Shown: positions 33,473-42,497, counted from the first letter of the stretch. The stretch is DNA of 50,992 nucleotides from an uncultured Sphingomonas sp. (GCF_937859915.1 NZ_CALMAW010000020.1:1-50992), one strand, 5' to 3'. Made by a program: numbers and translations. The notes: a model not told the origin generated them from the letters alone.

Positions 33473-33946
33473 ATGCGTAAATTCGTGATCATGGCGGCTG
33501 CCATTGCCTTGGCGCCCGTGGCCGTGATGGCGCAGGCCGGCGGCGGCGGCGGCGGCGGTGCAGCCGGCGGCGGCGCAGGCGCGTCGGGTGCAGCCGGTGG
33601 CTCGGGTTCGGCGGGCGCCTCGGGCGCCGGCATGTCGAGCAGCGGTGGATCGATGGGTGCGGGTTCGATGGGCTCGACCGGTTCGATGGGCTCGACCGGA
33701 TCGATGGGCTCGACCGGTTCGGGCTCGATGAGCAGCGGCGGATCGATGGGCACCGGCTCGATGGGTTCGACCGGCAGCGGCTCGATGTCGTCGACCAGCT
33801 CGGGTGGCAGCACGACCGGCACCTCGTCGCGTTCGAGCCGTTCGTCGCGCGGCAAGCGCTCGTCGTCGTCGAGCTCGACGGGGTCGATGGGCTCGACCGG
33901 CACGACCGGATCGACCAGCACGTCGGGTGGCTCTTCGCCGCAATAA
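33473..33946 (+). CDS. secreted Gly/Ser-rich repeat protein, 157 aa
   Basis: A signal peptide (MRKFVIMAAAIALAPVAVMA, cut near AQA) is followed by a poly-Gly/Ala stretch and then repeats of GSMGST and GSMSS, a basic SRSSRSSRGKRSSS patch, and a Thr/Ser/Gly tail. No fold is expected; it may be a disordered periplasmic or surface protein. No family recognised. It has its own promoter candidate and a strong terminator. The repetitive DNA (TCGATGGGCTCGACCGG units) may change length by slippage. Confidence 0.8.
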   Translation: MRKFVIMAAAIALAPVAVMAQAGGGGGGGAAGGGAGASGAAGGSGSAGASGAGMSSSGGSMGAGSMGSTGSMGSTGSMGSTGSGSMSSGGSMGTGSMGSTGSGSMSSTSSGGSTTGTSSRSSRSSRGKRSSSSSSTGSMGSTGTTGSTSTSGGSSPQ

Positions 33947-33965
33947 GCCGACTCACAGACGCTAC

Positions 33966-33997
33966 GAAAGGGCCGGGGGTTTCCCCGGCCCTTTTTG
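33966..33997 (+). terminator. intrinsic terminator of the Gly/Ser-rich gene
   Basis: AAAGGGCCGGGG, loop GTTT, CCCCGGCC then CTTTTTG: a stem of over ten GC pairs followed by a U-tract, 20 bases after the stop. Confidence 0.9.
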
Positions 33998-34020
33998 TTC
34001 GCCCGTATTGCGTTCACTTG

Positions 34021-34051
34021 TTGTCATTCCGGGTCGAGCCCGGGATGAGGA
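34021..34051. repeat. short palindrome, family B fragment
   Basis: TTGTCATTCCGGGTCGAGCCCGGGATGAGGA (arms CATTCCGGG and CCCGGGATG), just after the 3' end of the alpha/beta hydrolase gene. Same form as the outer hairpin of 49990-50078. Confidence 0.5.
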
Positions 34052-34060
34052 ACGCGCGTG

Positions 34061-34882
34061 TTACAACGCGACGAAATCGAGCAGGTCGGTGGTCAGCCGG
34101 TCGGCGGCGGTCGCGAACAGGCCGTGGGGCTCGCCCTCATATTCGATCAGCGTCGCATGCGGGATGCCCTTGGCCGCGGCACGGCCGGCAATGTCGATCG
34201 GCACGGTCTTGTCGGCGGTGCCATGGACGATCAGCGTCGGCACGGTGAAGGCGGCGAGGTCGCCACGGAAGTCGGTGGTGGCGAACGCATCGATACAGTC
34301 GATCGTCGCCTTCGGGCTCGCCATGATCGCGAGGATGAAATTCCAGTCGAGCAGACCCTGGCTGACCGGGTGCGACACGAGCCCGACGCCGTACAGCAGC
34401 TTGGCGAAACTCTGCAGGAAGCCGAAGCGATCCTTGCGGACCCCATCCTTCATGCCCTGGAAGACGCTGTAGTCGACGCCGTCGGGGTTGCTGTCGTCCT
34501 TAAGCAGATACGGCACGACCGAGGCGATCAGCGCGACCGAGCGGACGCGTTCGGAGCCGTAGCGCGACAGGTAGCGCGCGATCTCGCCGCCGCCCATCGA
34601 GAAGCCGATCAGCGTCGCGTCCTGCACTTCGCCGGCTTCGAGCACGTCGGCGAGGTCGTCGGCGAAGGTGTCATAGTCGTAGCCGGTGGCGGGATGGCTC
34701 GACTGGCCGAAGCCACGGCGATCATAGGTGATCACGCGGTAGCCGGCCTCGATCAGCGCCAGCGACTGATATTCCCACATGTCGCCGGTCAGCGGCCAGC
34801 CGTGGATAAGTACGATCGGACGGCCTTCGCCGCTGTCCTTGACGTGCAGGCTCTGGCCGTCGCGGGTGGTGCAATGGGGCAT
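34061..34882 (-). CDS. alpha/beta hydrolase, chloroperoxidase/arylesterase type
   Basis: 273 residues. Nucleophile Ser95 in IGFSMGGGE, oxyanion region LIHGWPLTG, acid in VHGTADKTVP and His253 in GEPHGLF: a complete triad. The GFSMGGGEIARYLSRYG context is typical of non-heme chloroperoxidases, which in cells act mainly as esterases or perhydrolases. Cytoplasmic. No operon partner; repeats flank it on both sides. Confidence 0.9.
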   Translation of the reverse strand: MPHCTTRDGQSLHVKDSGEGRPIVLIHGWPLTGDMWEYQSLALIEAGYRVITYDRRGFGQSSHPATGYDYDTFADDLADVLEAGEVQDATLIGFSMGGGEIARYLSRYGSERVRSVALIASVVPYLLKDDSNPDGVDYSVFQGMKDGVRKDRFGFLQSFAKLLYGVGLVSHPVSQGLLDWNFILAIMASPKATIDCIDAFATTDFRGDLAAFTVPTLIVHGTADKTVPIDIAGRAAAKGIPHATLIEYEGEPHGLFATAADRLTTDLLDFVAL

Positions 34883-34957
34883 GGTTCGGGCTCCTTTTGA
34901 GTCGCCGACTGAACCGTCGGAAAGGGGGCGCGTTCCGCTACTCGGCGTCGCGCGACT

Positions 34958-35055
34958 GTTCCCCGGCGCACGCCGGGGCCCAGGCCGAAGCCTCTTGGGG
35001 GCCGCAGCGTTCGAGGCGATGCGTCGGGCCTGGGCCCCGGCCTTCGCCGGGGAAC
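34958..35055. repeat. palindromic extragenic element, family C
   Basis: TTCCCCGGCGCACGCCGGGG and CCCCGGCCTTCGCCGGGGAA are terminal hairpins joined by inverted segments CCCAGGC / GCCTGGG. It lies three bases beyond the kynU stop, in the position of a transcript end. Confidence 0.7.
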
Positions 35056-35057
35056 CG

Positions 35058-36293
35058 CTAGGTGACCCTGGCCTTCGTCAGGAAGGCGGGGTCGTCCCAG
35101 GCGCGCGTCGCGATCACGTCGCAGATCACCTCGACCGCGTACCAGACGTCGGCGAAGCGGGTGTAGAGCGGCGCAAAGCCCATCCGCAGCATGTCCGGCG
35201 CGCGAAAATCGCCGACGACGCCGCGCGCGATCAGCGCCTGGCAGATCGGATAGGCTTGGTCGTGCGCGTGCGAGACGTGCGCACCGCGCGCCGCATCGAC
35301 GCGCGGCGAGGCGAGGGTGAAGCCCGCGTCGCCGCAGCGCGCGTCCATCAGCCGGATATAATAAGCCCCCAATGCCGAGGCCTTGGCGAACAGCGCGGCG
35401 GGATCGACGCCATCGACGGTTGCGAGACCCTGCTCGAGTGCCGCCATGCCCAGCACAGACGGCGTCCCGCACAGGAAGCGCGCGATGCCGGGCGCGGGGG
35501 CATAGGCGTCGTCGAAGGCGAAGGGGGCGTCATGCCCCATCCAGCCCGACAGCGGCGACCGGAGCTTTTCCTGCAACCGCTCGGCGACGAACAGGAAGGC
35601 GGGCGCACCCGGGCCGCCGTTCAGATATTTATAGCCGCAGCCGACCGCGAGATCGGCGTCGCAGCCGTTCAGGTCGACCGCGACCGCGCCGGTGCTGTGG
35701 CTGAGATCCCAGAGGATCAGCGCGCCCTTCTCGTGCGCGGCGGCGGTGATCGCGGCCATGTCGAGCTTGCGGCCCGACTTATAGTGGACGTGGGTAAGCA
35801 GGACGAGCGCGACATCCCCGTCGATTGCCGCGACGAGATCGTCGGCCGCCACGGTCTTCAGCCTGCGGTCGCCGAACATCCGCGCCGCACCCTCGGCGAC
35901 ATAGAGGTCGGTGGGGAAATTGCCGGGCTCGGACAGGATCGTCGCGCGACCCGGCCGTGCCGCGCAGGCCGCGCCGATCAGCTTGAACAAATTGGTCGAG
36001 GTCGTGTCGGCGACGATCACCTCATGCGGCTTCGCCCCGACCAGCGGCGCGATGCGTGCGCCGAGCCGCTGCGGCTGGCCGATCCAGTCGTGCCGGTTCC
36101 AGCTCGCGATCAGGTCCTCGCCCCATTGCCGCTGCACCACCTCGGCGAGCGCCGACGCAGTGTCGCGCGGCAGCGCGCCCAGCGAATTGCCGTCGAGATA
36201 GATGCCGTCGGGCAGGACGAAGCGGTCGCGCAGCGGCGCCAGCGGATCGGCGGCATCGCGGCGGCGTGCGTCGTCGAGGGTCAGGTCGGTCAT
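35058..36293 (-). CDS. kynU: kynureninase
   Basis: 411-residue PLP enzyme of tryptophan breakdown that splits kynurenine (or 3-hydroxykynurenine) into anthranilate and alanine. Motifs: IYLDGNSLGALP near the N-terminus, LSEPGNFPTDLY, WDLSHSTGA with the Asp that pairs with PLP, and the Schiff-base Lys222 in CGYKYLNGGPG. Start ATG 36293 overlaps the chaA-like stop by four bases. kynA and kynB are not in the window. Confidence 0.95.
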   Translation of the reverse strand: MTDLTLDDARRRDAADPLAPLRDRFVLPDGIYLDGNSLGALPRDTASALAEVVQRQWGEDLIASWNRHDWIGQPQRLGARIAPLVGAKPHEVIVADTTSTNLFKLIGAACAARPGRATILSEPGNFPTDLYVAEGAARMFGDRRLKTVAADDLVAAIDGDVALVLLTHVHYKSGRKLDMAAITAAAHEKGALILWDLSHSTGAVAVDLNGCDADLAVGCGYKYLNGGPGAPAFLFVAERLQEKLRSPLSGWMGHDAPFAFDDAYAPAPGIARFLCGTPSVLGMAALEQGLATVDGVDPAALFAKASALGAYYIRLMDARCGDAGFTLASPRVDAARGAHVSHAHDQAYPICQALIARGVVGDFRAPDMLRMGFAPLYTRFADVWYAVEVICDVIATRAWDDPAFLTKARVT

Positions 36294-37381
36294 GGGCTGA
36301 ACACCAGCACGAGGAAGACGAAGAATAGCGACAGATGCACCGCGCCCTCGAGCATCGTCGTGCGCGTGCCCGAGAAGGTCAGCGCATTGAGCACCAGCGT
36401 CACCGCGAGCAGCACCATGTTCGCCGCGGACACGCCGAGCACCACCGGCTGCCCGGTCAGCAGCCCGATCGCCAGCACCGCCGGCACGGTCAGCCCCAGC
36501 GTCGAGGTCGCGGCGCCGAGACAGAGGTTGATCGCGCGCGTCAGCTGGTTGGCGGCGACCGCGCGCAAGGCGGAGATGCCCTCGGGGGTGAACACGATCA
36601 TCGCGATCACCACGCCGCCCAGCGCACTCGGCGCGCCCAGCACCTCGATGCCGTGATCGAGCAGCTTGGCGAGGCTTTTGGCGAGTATCACGATCGGCAG
36701 GATGCTGGCGAGTAGCAGCGCGAAGCGCAGCGCGGTCGACGCGCCGCCTTCGCCGTGTGGCGCAACGGGGGCGTCGGCATGCTCGTCGGGGGCGGTGAAG
36801 AAGCCGCGGTGGCGCCCGGTCTGCAGCCACAGGAACAGCCCGTAGAGCGCGATGGTGAAGACCGAGAAGCAGCCCGCCTGCAACAGCGACAGCGTGCCCC
36901 TGGCGGTCGAGGTGGTGAAATTGGGCAGCACCAGCGCGATCACCGCGAGCGGGATGATCACCGCGAGATAGGCGCTTGCACCCTGAAGATTGTAGCTCTG
37001 CTGCTGATAGCGCAGCCCGCCGGTGAGAAGCCCCAGCCCGACGACGCCGTTGAGCACGATCATCAGCACCGAGAACATCGTGTCGCGGCCGAGCGTCGGC
37101 TCGCTCTTCGCGCCGAGCATGACCGCGGCGATCAGCGCGACCTCGATCACCACGATCGACAGCGTCAGGATCAGCGTGCCGAACGGTTCGCCGAGCCGCT
37201 CGGCAAGCTCCTCGGCCTCATGGACGACGCCGAAGGCCGACCACAGGATCACGCCGAGCAGCCAGGCGAACAGCGCGATCGAGACGACCGGCGCCGCCGC
37301 CGCCATCATCGCCGGCCCCGCGAGCAGGAAGGCCGCGACGGTGAGCCAGCCGAGGATCAGACGAGGGGACAGCAGGTGCAT
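36290..37381 (-). CDS. calcium:proton antiporter (ChaA/CaxA family)
   Basis: 363 residues with about ten to eleven membrane helices in two repeats. The first repeat has FGVVHEAEELAERLGEPFGT then LSIVVIEVALIAAVM, and the second has IVFTPEGISALRAVAANQ then NLCLGAATSTLGLTVP, the acidic alpha-repeats of CaCA exchangers. Moves Ca2+ (possibly Na+ or K+) out in exchange for protons. Translationally coupled to kynU downstream, an unexpected pairing. Confidence 0.92.
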   Translation of the reverse strand: MHLLSPRLILGWLTVAAFLLAGPAMMAAAAPVVSIALFAWLLGVILWSAFGVVHEAEELAERLGEPFGTLILTLSIVVIEVALIAAVMLGAKSEPTLGRDTMFSVLMIVLNGVVGLGLLTGGLRYQQQSYNLQGASAYLAVIIPLAVIALVLPNFTTSTARGTLSLLQAGCFSVFTIALYGLFLWLQTGRHRGFFTAPDEHADAPVAPHGEGGASTALRFALLLASILPIVILAKSLAKLLDHGIEVLGAPSALGGVVIAMIVFTPEGISALRAVAANQLTRAINLCLGAATSTLGLTVPAVLAIGLLTGQPVVLGVSAANMVLLAVTLVLNALTFSGTRTTMLEGAVHLSLFFVFLVLVFSP

Positions 37382-37432
37382 CGCCTATCTATAGGGGACC
37401 GGCGCGGTTTGTCGCGCCGGGCGTGCCCGGGC

Positions 37433-38323
37433 TCAGGGATGGCCGGGGACGAAGGCGAAGCCGCTGCCCTTGGCGACGATCTTGCCGGTGCCGGGATAAG
37501 GGAAGTGCGGCGCGAACAGCCATTCGTGCGATGCGGCGAGCTTGGCGAGCTCGGCGCGGCGGGTCGCCTTGCCCTCGGCGGCGTCGGTGTCGTAGCCGAC
37601 CGTCCAGTCGGGCTCGGCGAGCGAGACGATCGCGCTGTGCGCGGTGTCGCCGATGTCGATCAGCCGCTGGCCCTGCGAGACGATCTCATAGCCGGAATGA
37701 CCGGGCGTATGGCCGGCGAGCGCCACCGAGCGGATGCCGGGCACGACCTCGGCGCCGGGCGCGAAAGTCTGCACCTTGGCCGCGATCGCCGCGACCGTCG
37801 CGGCCGACGCCGGATGCGATTTGAGGAACGCCCATTCGGCCGCGGCCATGCGGATCGTCGCCTTGGGAAAGGCGAGGGCGCCGTCGGCGGTGAGCAGGCC
37901 GCCGATATGGTCGCCGTGCGAGTGCGTGATCAGGATGTCGGTCACCGCATCGGGCGCGACGTGCGCGGCCGCGAGGCTGGCCTGGAGCATCCCGCCGACC
38001 TTGGGGCCGAGCCCGGTGTCGATCAGCACGGTTCGGCCGGGCATCTCGACGAGCAGCGCGTCGACGCCGAGCGTCAGGCTGTCGGTCGGTGCGCCCGCCT
38101 TGGCGAGCACGGCGGCGACCTGCGCGGGATCGAGCCCCTTGCCGAACACGCTGCCGTCATTGGGAACGACATTGAGCATGTCGCGCAGCGGCACCAGCGT
38201 CGCGGCACCGAGCTTGAACGGCGTTGCGGCGGGCGCTGCCGGCGCGGGCTTGGCGAGGAGCGCAGCCGGCGCCGAGGCCAGGATCAGCGCGGTTGCCACG
38301 CCTGTCATCGTCATGCCGCGCAT
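37433..38323 (-). CDS. secreted MBL-fold metallohydrolase
   Basis: 296 residues from ATG 38323, chosen because GAGGA stands eight bases upstream; ATG 38338 would add five residues. A signal peptide (TALILASAPAALLAKP) points to the periplasm. Zinc motif THSHGDHIGGL, later AGHTPGHSGYE and a final PHFPYPG. Relatives include quorum-quenching lactonases and generic hydrolases; the substrate is not clear. Begins a minus-strand run with the antiporter 51 bases downstream and kynU. Confidence 0.88.
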   Translation of the reverse strand: MRGMTMTGVATALILASAPAALLAKPAPAAPAATPFKLGAATLVPLRDMLNVVPNDGSVFGKGLDPAQVAAVLAKAGAPTDSLTLGVDALLVEMPGRTVLIDTGLGPKVGGMLQASLAAAHVAPDAVTDILITHSHGDHIGGLLTADGALAFPKATIRMAAAEWAFLKSHPASAATVAAIAAKVQTFAPGAEVVPGIRSVALAGHTPGHSGYEIVSQGQRLIDIGDTAHSAIVSLAEPDWTVGYDTDAAEGKATRRAELAKLAASHEWLFAPHFPYPGTGKIVAKGSGFAFVPGHP

Positions 38324-38429
38324 TGTACCGTTCCTCATCCATTGGTCTTCGCCGACGCTATCCGTTTCGGGCTATGCCGCCAAGCCGCTGCGCGATAGGC
38401 GGCGGTCGCGACGACAAAGGGGGAAGACC

Positions 38430-39434
38430 GTGGGTGCACAAGGGTTTGGTGGGTTCAGGCGGCTAGTCCTCACAGCCGTTGCCGGCGCGCTCGCGATCGG
38501 CGCGGCGCCGACGGCGCATGCCGGCACGGTCGCGCTTACCTTCGACGACCTGCCGATCTTCGGGAAATTCCGCCCGATCGCCGAAGCCGATGCGCTCACC
38601 GACACGCTCGTCGGCGGGATTGAGCGGCATCACTGGCCGGCGATCGGCTTCGTCAACGAGATCCAGCTCGAGGCCGCCGACAAGCCGCGGCGGATCGCGC
38701 TGCTGACGCGCTGGCTCGACGCCGGGCTCGATCTTGGCAACCACAGCTATTCGCACCCATCGCTGACCAACACGCCGGTCGAAACCTATATCGCCGACGT
38801 CGCGCGCGGCGACGTCGTGACCCGCCCGCTGATGGCTACGCGCGGCAAGACCGAGCATTGGTATCGCTATCCCTTCCTCGAGACTGGGCCGACGCTGGCG
38901 GCGCGACAGCGGTTCGAGGGCTGGCTCGCGGCGCATGGCTATCGCGTGGCACCGGTGACGATGGAAAATTCGGACTGGCAGTTCGCCGAACCCTATGATG
39001 ACGCGCTGCGTCGCGGCGACGCCGCGCAGGCGGCGCACATCCGCGCCGCCTATCTGGATTTCACCGCCCGTGTCGTGCCTTGGTACCGTCAGGCGGGCGC
39101 CGCGGTGTTCGGGCGCGAGCCGGCGTTCGTCTTCCTGCTCCACGCCAGCCAGCTCAACGCCGACAGCATCGATGCGCTCGCCGACATATTGAAGGCGCAG
39201 GATCTGACGCCGGTGACGCTCGACCAGGCGATGGCCGATCCGGCCTATCGCACCGCCGATACCTATGTCGGCCCCGACGGCGAGGAATGGCTCGAGCGCT
39301 TCGCAACGACGCTGCACAAAAGCCTCCCCTGGTCGACGATGCCGCAAATGCCCGCCGACATCGTCGCTGCCGACGCCGCGCTCGAGGGCGCGCAACCTGC
39401 GCCGACACAGACACCGGCCGCGCCCGCACACTGA
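38430..39434 (+). CDS. secreted polysaccharide deacetylase family protein
   Basis: 334 residues from GTG 38430, which follows GGGGGAAG. Signal peptide (RRLVLTAVAGALAIGAAPTA, cut after AHA). NodB-like domain: first catalytic Asp region VALTFDDLPIFG at 34-45 and metal site NHSYSHPSLT, then HWYRYPFLETG. Such enzymes remove N-acetyl groups from glycans. C-terminal Ala/Pro/Thr tail. Divergent from the MBL gene over about 100 bases. Confidence 0.88.
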   Translation: MGAQGFGGFRRLVLTAVAGALAIGAAPTAHAGTVALTFDDLPIFGKFRPIAEADALTDTLVGGIERHHWPAIGFVNEIQLEAADKPRRIALLTRWLDAGLDLGNHSYSHPSLTNTPVETYIADVARGDVVTRPLMATRGKTEHWYRYPFLETGPTLAARQRFEGWLAAHGYRVAPVTMENSDWQFAEPYDDALRRGDAAQAAHIRAAYLDFTARVVPWYRQAGAAVFGREPAFVFLLHASQLNADSIDALADILKAQDLTPVTLDQAMADPAYRTADTYVGPDGEEWLERFATTLHKSLPWSTMPQMPADIVAADAALEGAQPAPTQTPAAPAH

Positions 39435-39593
39435 AGGTCTGGCGCGGCCGCGGACCCGCGCGACGGGTTGATGCGTATTGAGCGATGGCCCGATCGTGCG
39501 GCGCCTGAACGAACGCCGAGTCGATGGCTCAGCCGCCGTTCAGTCTGGCATCGTCATGATCGGGCTACAGCTTCTCGGAAACGGATGTGTCTC

Positions 39594-40517
39594 ATGACCC
39601 AAAGACTGATGACCCGCAGCATCCTTCTCGCCACCGGGCTCGCGATGGCGGGGACGCCGTTGTTCGCCTCGAGCGCCGTCGCGCAGGGACAGCCCTATCC
39701 GCAGGATCAGGGCTATGACCAGAACCAGGGCTATCCGCCCCAGCAGGGTGGCTATCCCCAGCAGGGTTATGACCAGCAGGGCTATCCCCCGCAGCAGGGC
39801 TACGGCCAGCAGGGCTATCCGCAACAGGGCTATGGCCAGCCGCCGCAGGGCTATAATCAGGCGCCGCCTCCGGGCTACGGCCAGCAAGGCCAGTATAATG
39901 GCGCGCCGCCCCCGGGCTATGATGGTGGCCCCAATGGCGGTCCGCCGCCCGGCTATGATCCCGCCTACGACAATTCGCCGCCCCCCGGCTATGACGGCAA
40001 GGCGCCGCCGCCGCCGCCGCCCGGCTACCAGCCCGGTGCGGTCTCCCCGCAGCAGCAGCAGGCCGATCAGCAATATGCGAGCTATGCGCAGCAGTGGGCG
40101 CAGGTCAATTGCGTCAAGGCGCATGGCAATACCGGCGAAGGCGCGGTGATCGGCGGCATCGCCGGCGCGCTGTTCGGCTCGGCGGTCGCCGGGCGCCACA
40201 GCCATGGCGAGGGCGCCATCCTCGGCGGTCTCGGCGGCGCCGGCGTCGGCGCGGCGGTCGGCAGTGCATCGGGCAGTGGCGACACCAGCCCCGGCTGCCC
40301 GCCGGGCTATGTCACGCGCGGCGGCGCACCGGCGTTCGCCTACGGCGGCTATGGCGGGGCGCCCTATTTCTATGCCGCACCGACCTGGTATCGCCCGTGG
40401 GTGTTTTACGGCGGCGCGTGGGTCTATCGCCCCTATCCGTACCATGTCTGGTATTACGGCCATTACCGTGGGGGCTGGCGCGGCCGGCCGGGCGGCGGCT
40501 ATCGCCGCCACTATTGA
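39594..40517 (+). CDS. secreted PPGY/Gln-rich protein with glycine-zipper segment
   Basis: 307 residues. Signal peptide ([20 protein letters not shown]), then a long repeat region of QQGY, PQQGY and PPPGYD units, a [14 protein letters not shown] segment, and a glycine-zipper hairpin ([30 protein letters not shown]), ending in Tyr/Trp/Arg/Gly-rich sequence. Likely an outer-membrane or surface-associated disordered protein. ATG 39585 is three codons earlier with GGAAACGG in front and is also possible. Confidence 0.8.
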   Translation: MTQRLMTRSILLATGLAMAGTPLFASSAVAQGQPYPQDQGYDQNQGYPPQQGGYPQQGYDQQGYPPQQGYGQQGYPQQGYGQPPQGYNQAPPPGYGQQGQYNGAPPPGYDGGPNGGPPPGYDPAYDNSPPPGYDGKAPPPPPPGYQPGAVSPQQQQADQQYASYAQQWAQVNCVKAHGNTGEGAVIGGIAGALFGSAVAGRHSHGEGAILGGLGGAGVGAAVGSASGSGDTSPGCPPGYVTRGGAPAFAYGGYGGAPYFYAAPTWYRPWVFYGGAWVYRPYPYHVWYYGHYRGGWRGRPGGGYRRHY

Positions 40518-40540
40518 GCCGTAGCATCGAGGAGAACAGC

Positions 40541-41287
40541 GTGGGCCACGAACAGATCGCCATCACCACCCGGGACGGCGAATGCCAAGCCCACCTGTTC
40601 ACCCCTGAGGGCAAAGGCGAAGGGCCGTGGCCCGCCGCGATCTTCTACATGGACGCGTTCGCGATCCGGCCGACGCTGTTCGAGATGGCGGCGCGCCTGG
40701 CCGACAATGGCTATGTCGTGCTGCTGCCCGACCTGTTCTACCGTCACGGCCATTACGACACGCTGGTGCCCAGGGAGGTGTTCGCGCAGAACACATTCGG
40801 CACCGTGATCGCGCCGCTGATGGCGTCGACCGATACGCTCAAGGCGGTAGCCGACACCGCAGCGTTCGTCGCCTATCTCGACAGCCGCGACGACGTCGCC
40901 GGGCCGATCGGCACGATCGGCCTGTGCATGGGCGGCGGTCTCGCGATCGCCGCGGCGGGCGCCTTCCCCGACCGCATCGCGGCGGCGGCGAGCTTCCACG
41001 GCGGCAATCTCTACACCGACCAGCCGACCAGCGCGCATCTGTTCCTGCCCAAGGTCGAGGGCGAGCTCTATGTCGCGGCCGCCGACCAGGATCATAGCTA
41101 TCCGCCCGAGATGGCGGAGAAATTCGAAGCGGCGCTGCGCGACTCCGGCGTCGTCTACCGCCACGAGACCTATGCCGGCGCGGCGCACGGCTGGATGAAG
41201 CCCGACCTTCCGGTCTACGATGAGGCGGCGGCCGAGCGCGGCTGGGCGGAGATGCTGGCGCTGTTCGACCGCAAGCTCAAGGCGTAG
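40541..41287 (+). CDS. dienelactone hydrolase family protein
   Basis: 248 residues from GTG 40541, preceded by GAGGAG at six bases. Alpha/beta hydrolase with nucleophile Cys129 in IGLCMGGGLA, acid in AAADQDHSYP and His in GAAHGWMKPDLP. Probably a cytoplasmic esterase of broad range; no aromatic lactone pathway is adjacent apart from the Rieske gene facing it. Only 23 bases from the glycine-zipper gene. Confidence 0.9.
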   Translation: MGHEQIAITTRDGECQAHLFTPEGKGEGPWPAAIFYMDAFAIRPTLFEMAARLADNGYVVLLPDLFYRHGHYDTLVPREVFAQNTFGTVIAPLMASTDTLKAVADTAAFVAYLDSRDDVAGPIGTIGLCMGGGLAIAAAGAFPDRIAAAASFHGGNLYTDQPTSAHLFLPKVEGELYVAAADQDHSYPPEMAEKFEAALRDSGVVYRHETYAGAAHGWMKPDLPVYDEAAAERGWAEMLALFDRKLKA

Positions 41288-41295
41288 TGCGACCG

Positions 41296-41412
41296 AAAGC
41301 CCTCTCCCGCAGGGAGAGGGTTGGGTGAGGGGTTCCAGCCTCAAAGTTGGGACGCGACGCTGACGCGTCGCTTCCCCTCACCCCGACCCTCTCCCCGCCG
41401 GGGAGAGGGAGT
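41296..41412. repeat. composite palindromic extragenic repeat, family A copy 2
   Basis: Nearly the same sequence and orientation as 4020-4135: CCCTCTCCCGCAGGGAGAGGG, GGGACGCGACGCTGACGCGTCGC, CTCTCCCCGCCGGGGAGAG. Again located between two convergent genes. Confidence 0.8.
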
Positions 41413-41441
41413 TCTTGCGGGATGCGCCACCCCGCCTCGGG

Positions 41442-42497
41442 CTACGCCCCGCAGCGCTCCAGTACGGCGCGCAACTCCTTGATCGGCGGAAACACCTCAT
41501 GGTTGCGGTCGCCGCCCTGCGCATCGTGCGCGGCCTGCTCCATCTCGACGATCTCCTTGTCCTCCTTGAAGATCGACTCGGTGAACATGGTGATGAACGG
41601 CCACGCCGCATCGATCAGCAGCGGCACGCCCGGCCGCTTGACCGAAAGATAGCCAAAGGTGCGGTTGGTCTTCTGCTCGGCATCGAGCGGCGTGTAGCCC
41701 AGCCACACCGACAGCACCGGATCGCCGTCGTCCATCGCGAAGGTCAGCGTCTGGTAGGGATAGTCGGTGCGGATCACCATCCGGTCCTTGCGCGTCGATT
41801 CATCGGTCGCGCGCATCAGGCCCAGGATCGCGCCTTCGCCGATCGTCGCCGAGCCCGAGACGCGGTCGAACGTATATTGCACCTCGGCCCAGTCGGGCCC
41901 GCTGTCGCGGCCCAGACACGTGGCCTTGATCATCCCCATCTGGCGGCGGTGGAGGAACTGGTGGTTCATGTCGAACAGGTTCTCGTGCATGAACGTATAG
42001 TGCGCGGCGACCTCGCGGTTGAGCTCGCGCGTCTTGTAGTCGCGCCGCCCGCGCGCGCCGAGCGACGCCGGGCGGCGGGCCTCGGCGCGATCGGCATTGC
42101 CCGGAAAGATGAAGATCAGTCCGTCGACCTCATGCGTCGGATAGGCCTTGACCCCGTTGGGCAGCCGCTCGCGCCCGAGATAGGGCACGTCGACGCACTT
42201 GCCCGCTTCGTCATAGGCCCAGCCATGATAGCCGCAGCGCACCGTGCAGCCCTTGACGACGCCGTGGCTCAAGGGGACCTGGCGGTGCGCGCAGCGATCC
42301 TCGAGCGCGAAGACGTTGCCCTCCTTAGCGCGGACCACGACGATCGGCTCGCCGGCAAACTTGCGCGCGAGCATCTTGCCCGCCTTGAGCTCGCGGCTCC
42401 ACGCAATCGGATACCAATGGTCGGGATGCGCATCGACGCGGCGGAGGTCGCGCGCGAGGGGCGGACGGTCTTCGCGCAATTCGGCTGATACGAGCAT
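41442..42497 (-). CDS. Rieske-type aromatic ring-hydroxylating oxygenase, alpha subunit
   Basis: 351 residues. N-terminal Rieske [2Fe-2S] site: Cys69, His71, Cys88, His91 (CAH ... CGYHGW). The catalytic domain shows ENLFDMNHQFLHRRQ, giving D-x2-H-x3-H for the mononuclear iron. Single-gene type such as vanillate or pheophorbide-like oxygenases; reductase partner not seen. Start ATG 42497 has AGGGGA upstream. Substrate unknown. Confidence 0.9.
   Translation of the reverse strand: MLVSAELREDRPPLARDLRRVDAHPDHWYPIAWSRELKAGKMLARKFAGEPIVVVRAKEGNVFALEDRCAHRQVPLSHGVVKGCTVRCGYHGWAYDEAGKCVDVPYLGRERLPNGVKAYPTHEVDGLIFIFPGNADRAEARRPASLGARGRRDYKTRELNREVAAHYTFMHENLFDMNHQFLHRRQMGMIKATCLGRDSGPDWAEVQYTFDRVSGSATIGEGAILGLMRATDESTRKDRMVIRTDYPYQTLTFAMDDGDPVLSVWLGYTPLDAEQKTNRTFGYLSVKRPGVPLLIDAAWPFITMFTESIFKEDKEIVEMEQAAHDAQGGDRNHEVFPPIKELRAVLERCGA

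Noticed and set aside
33640-33800. Tandem repeats considered as a CRISPR array
   Set aside because: Units are short, contiguous, in frame and without unique spacers; they encode GSMGST repeats.
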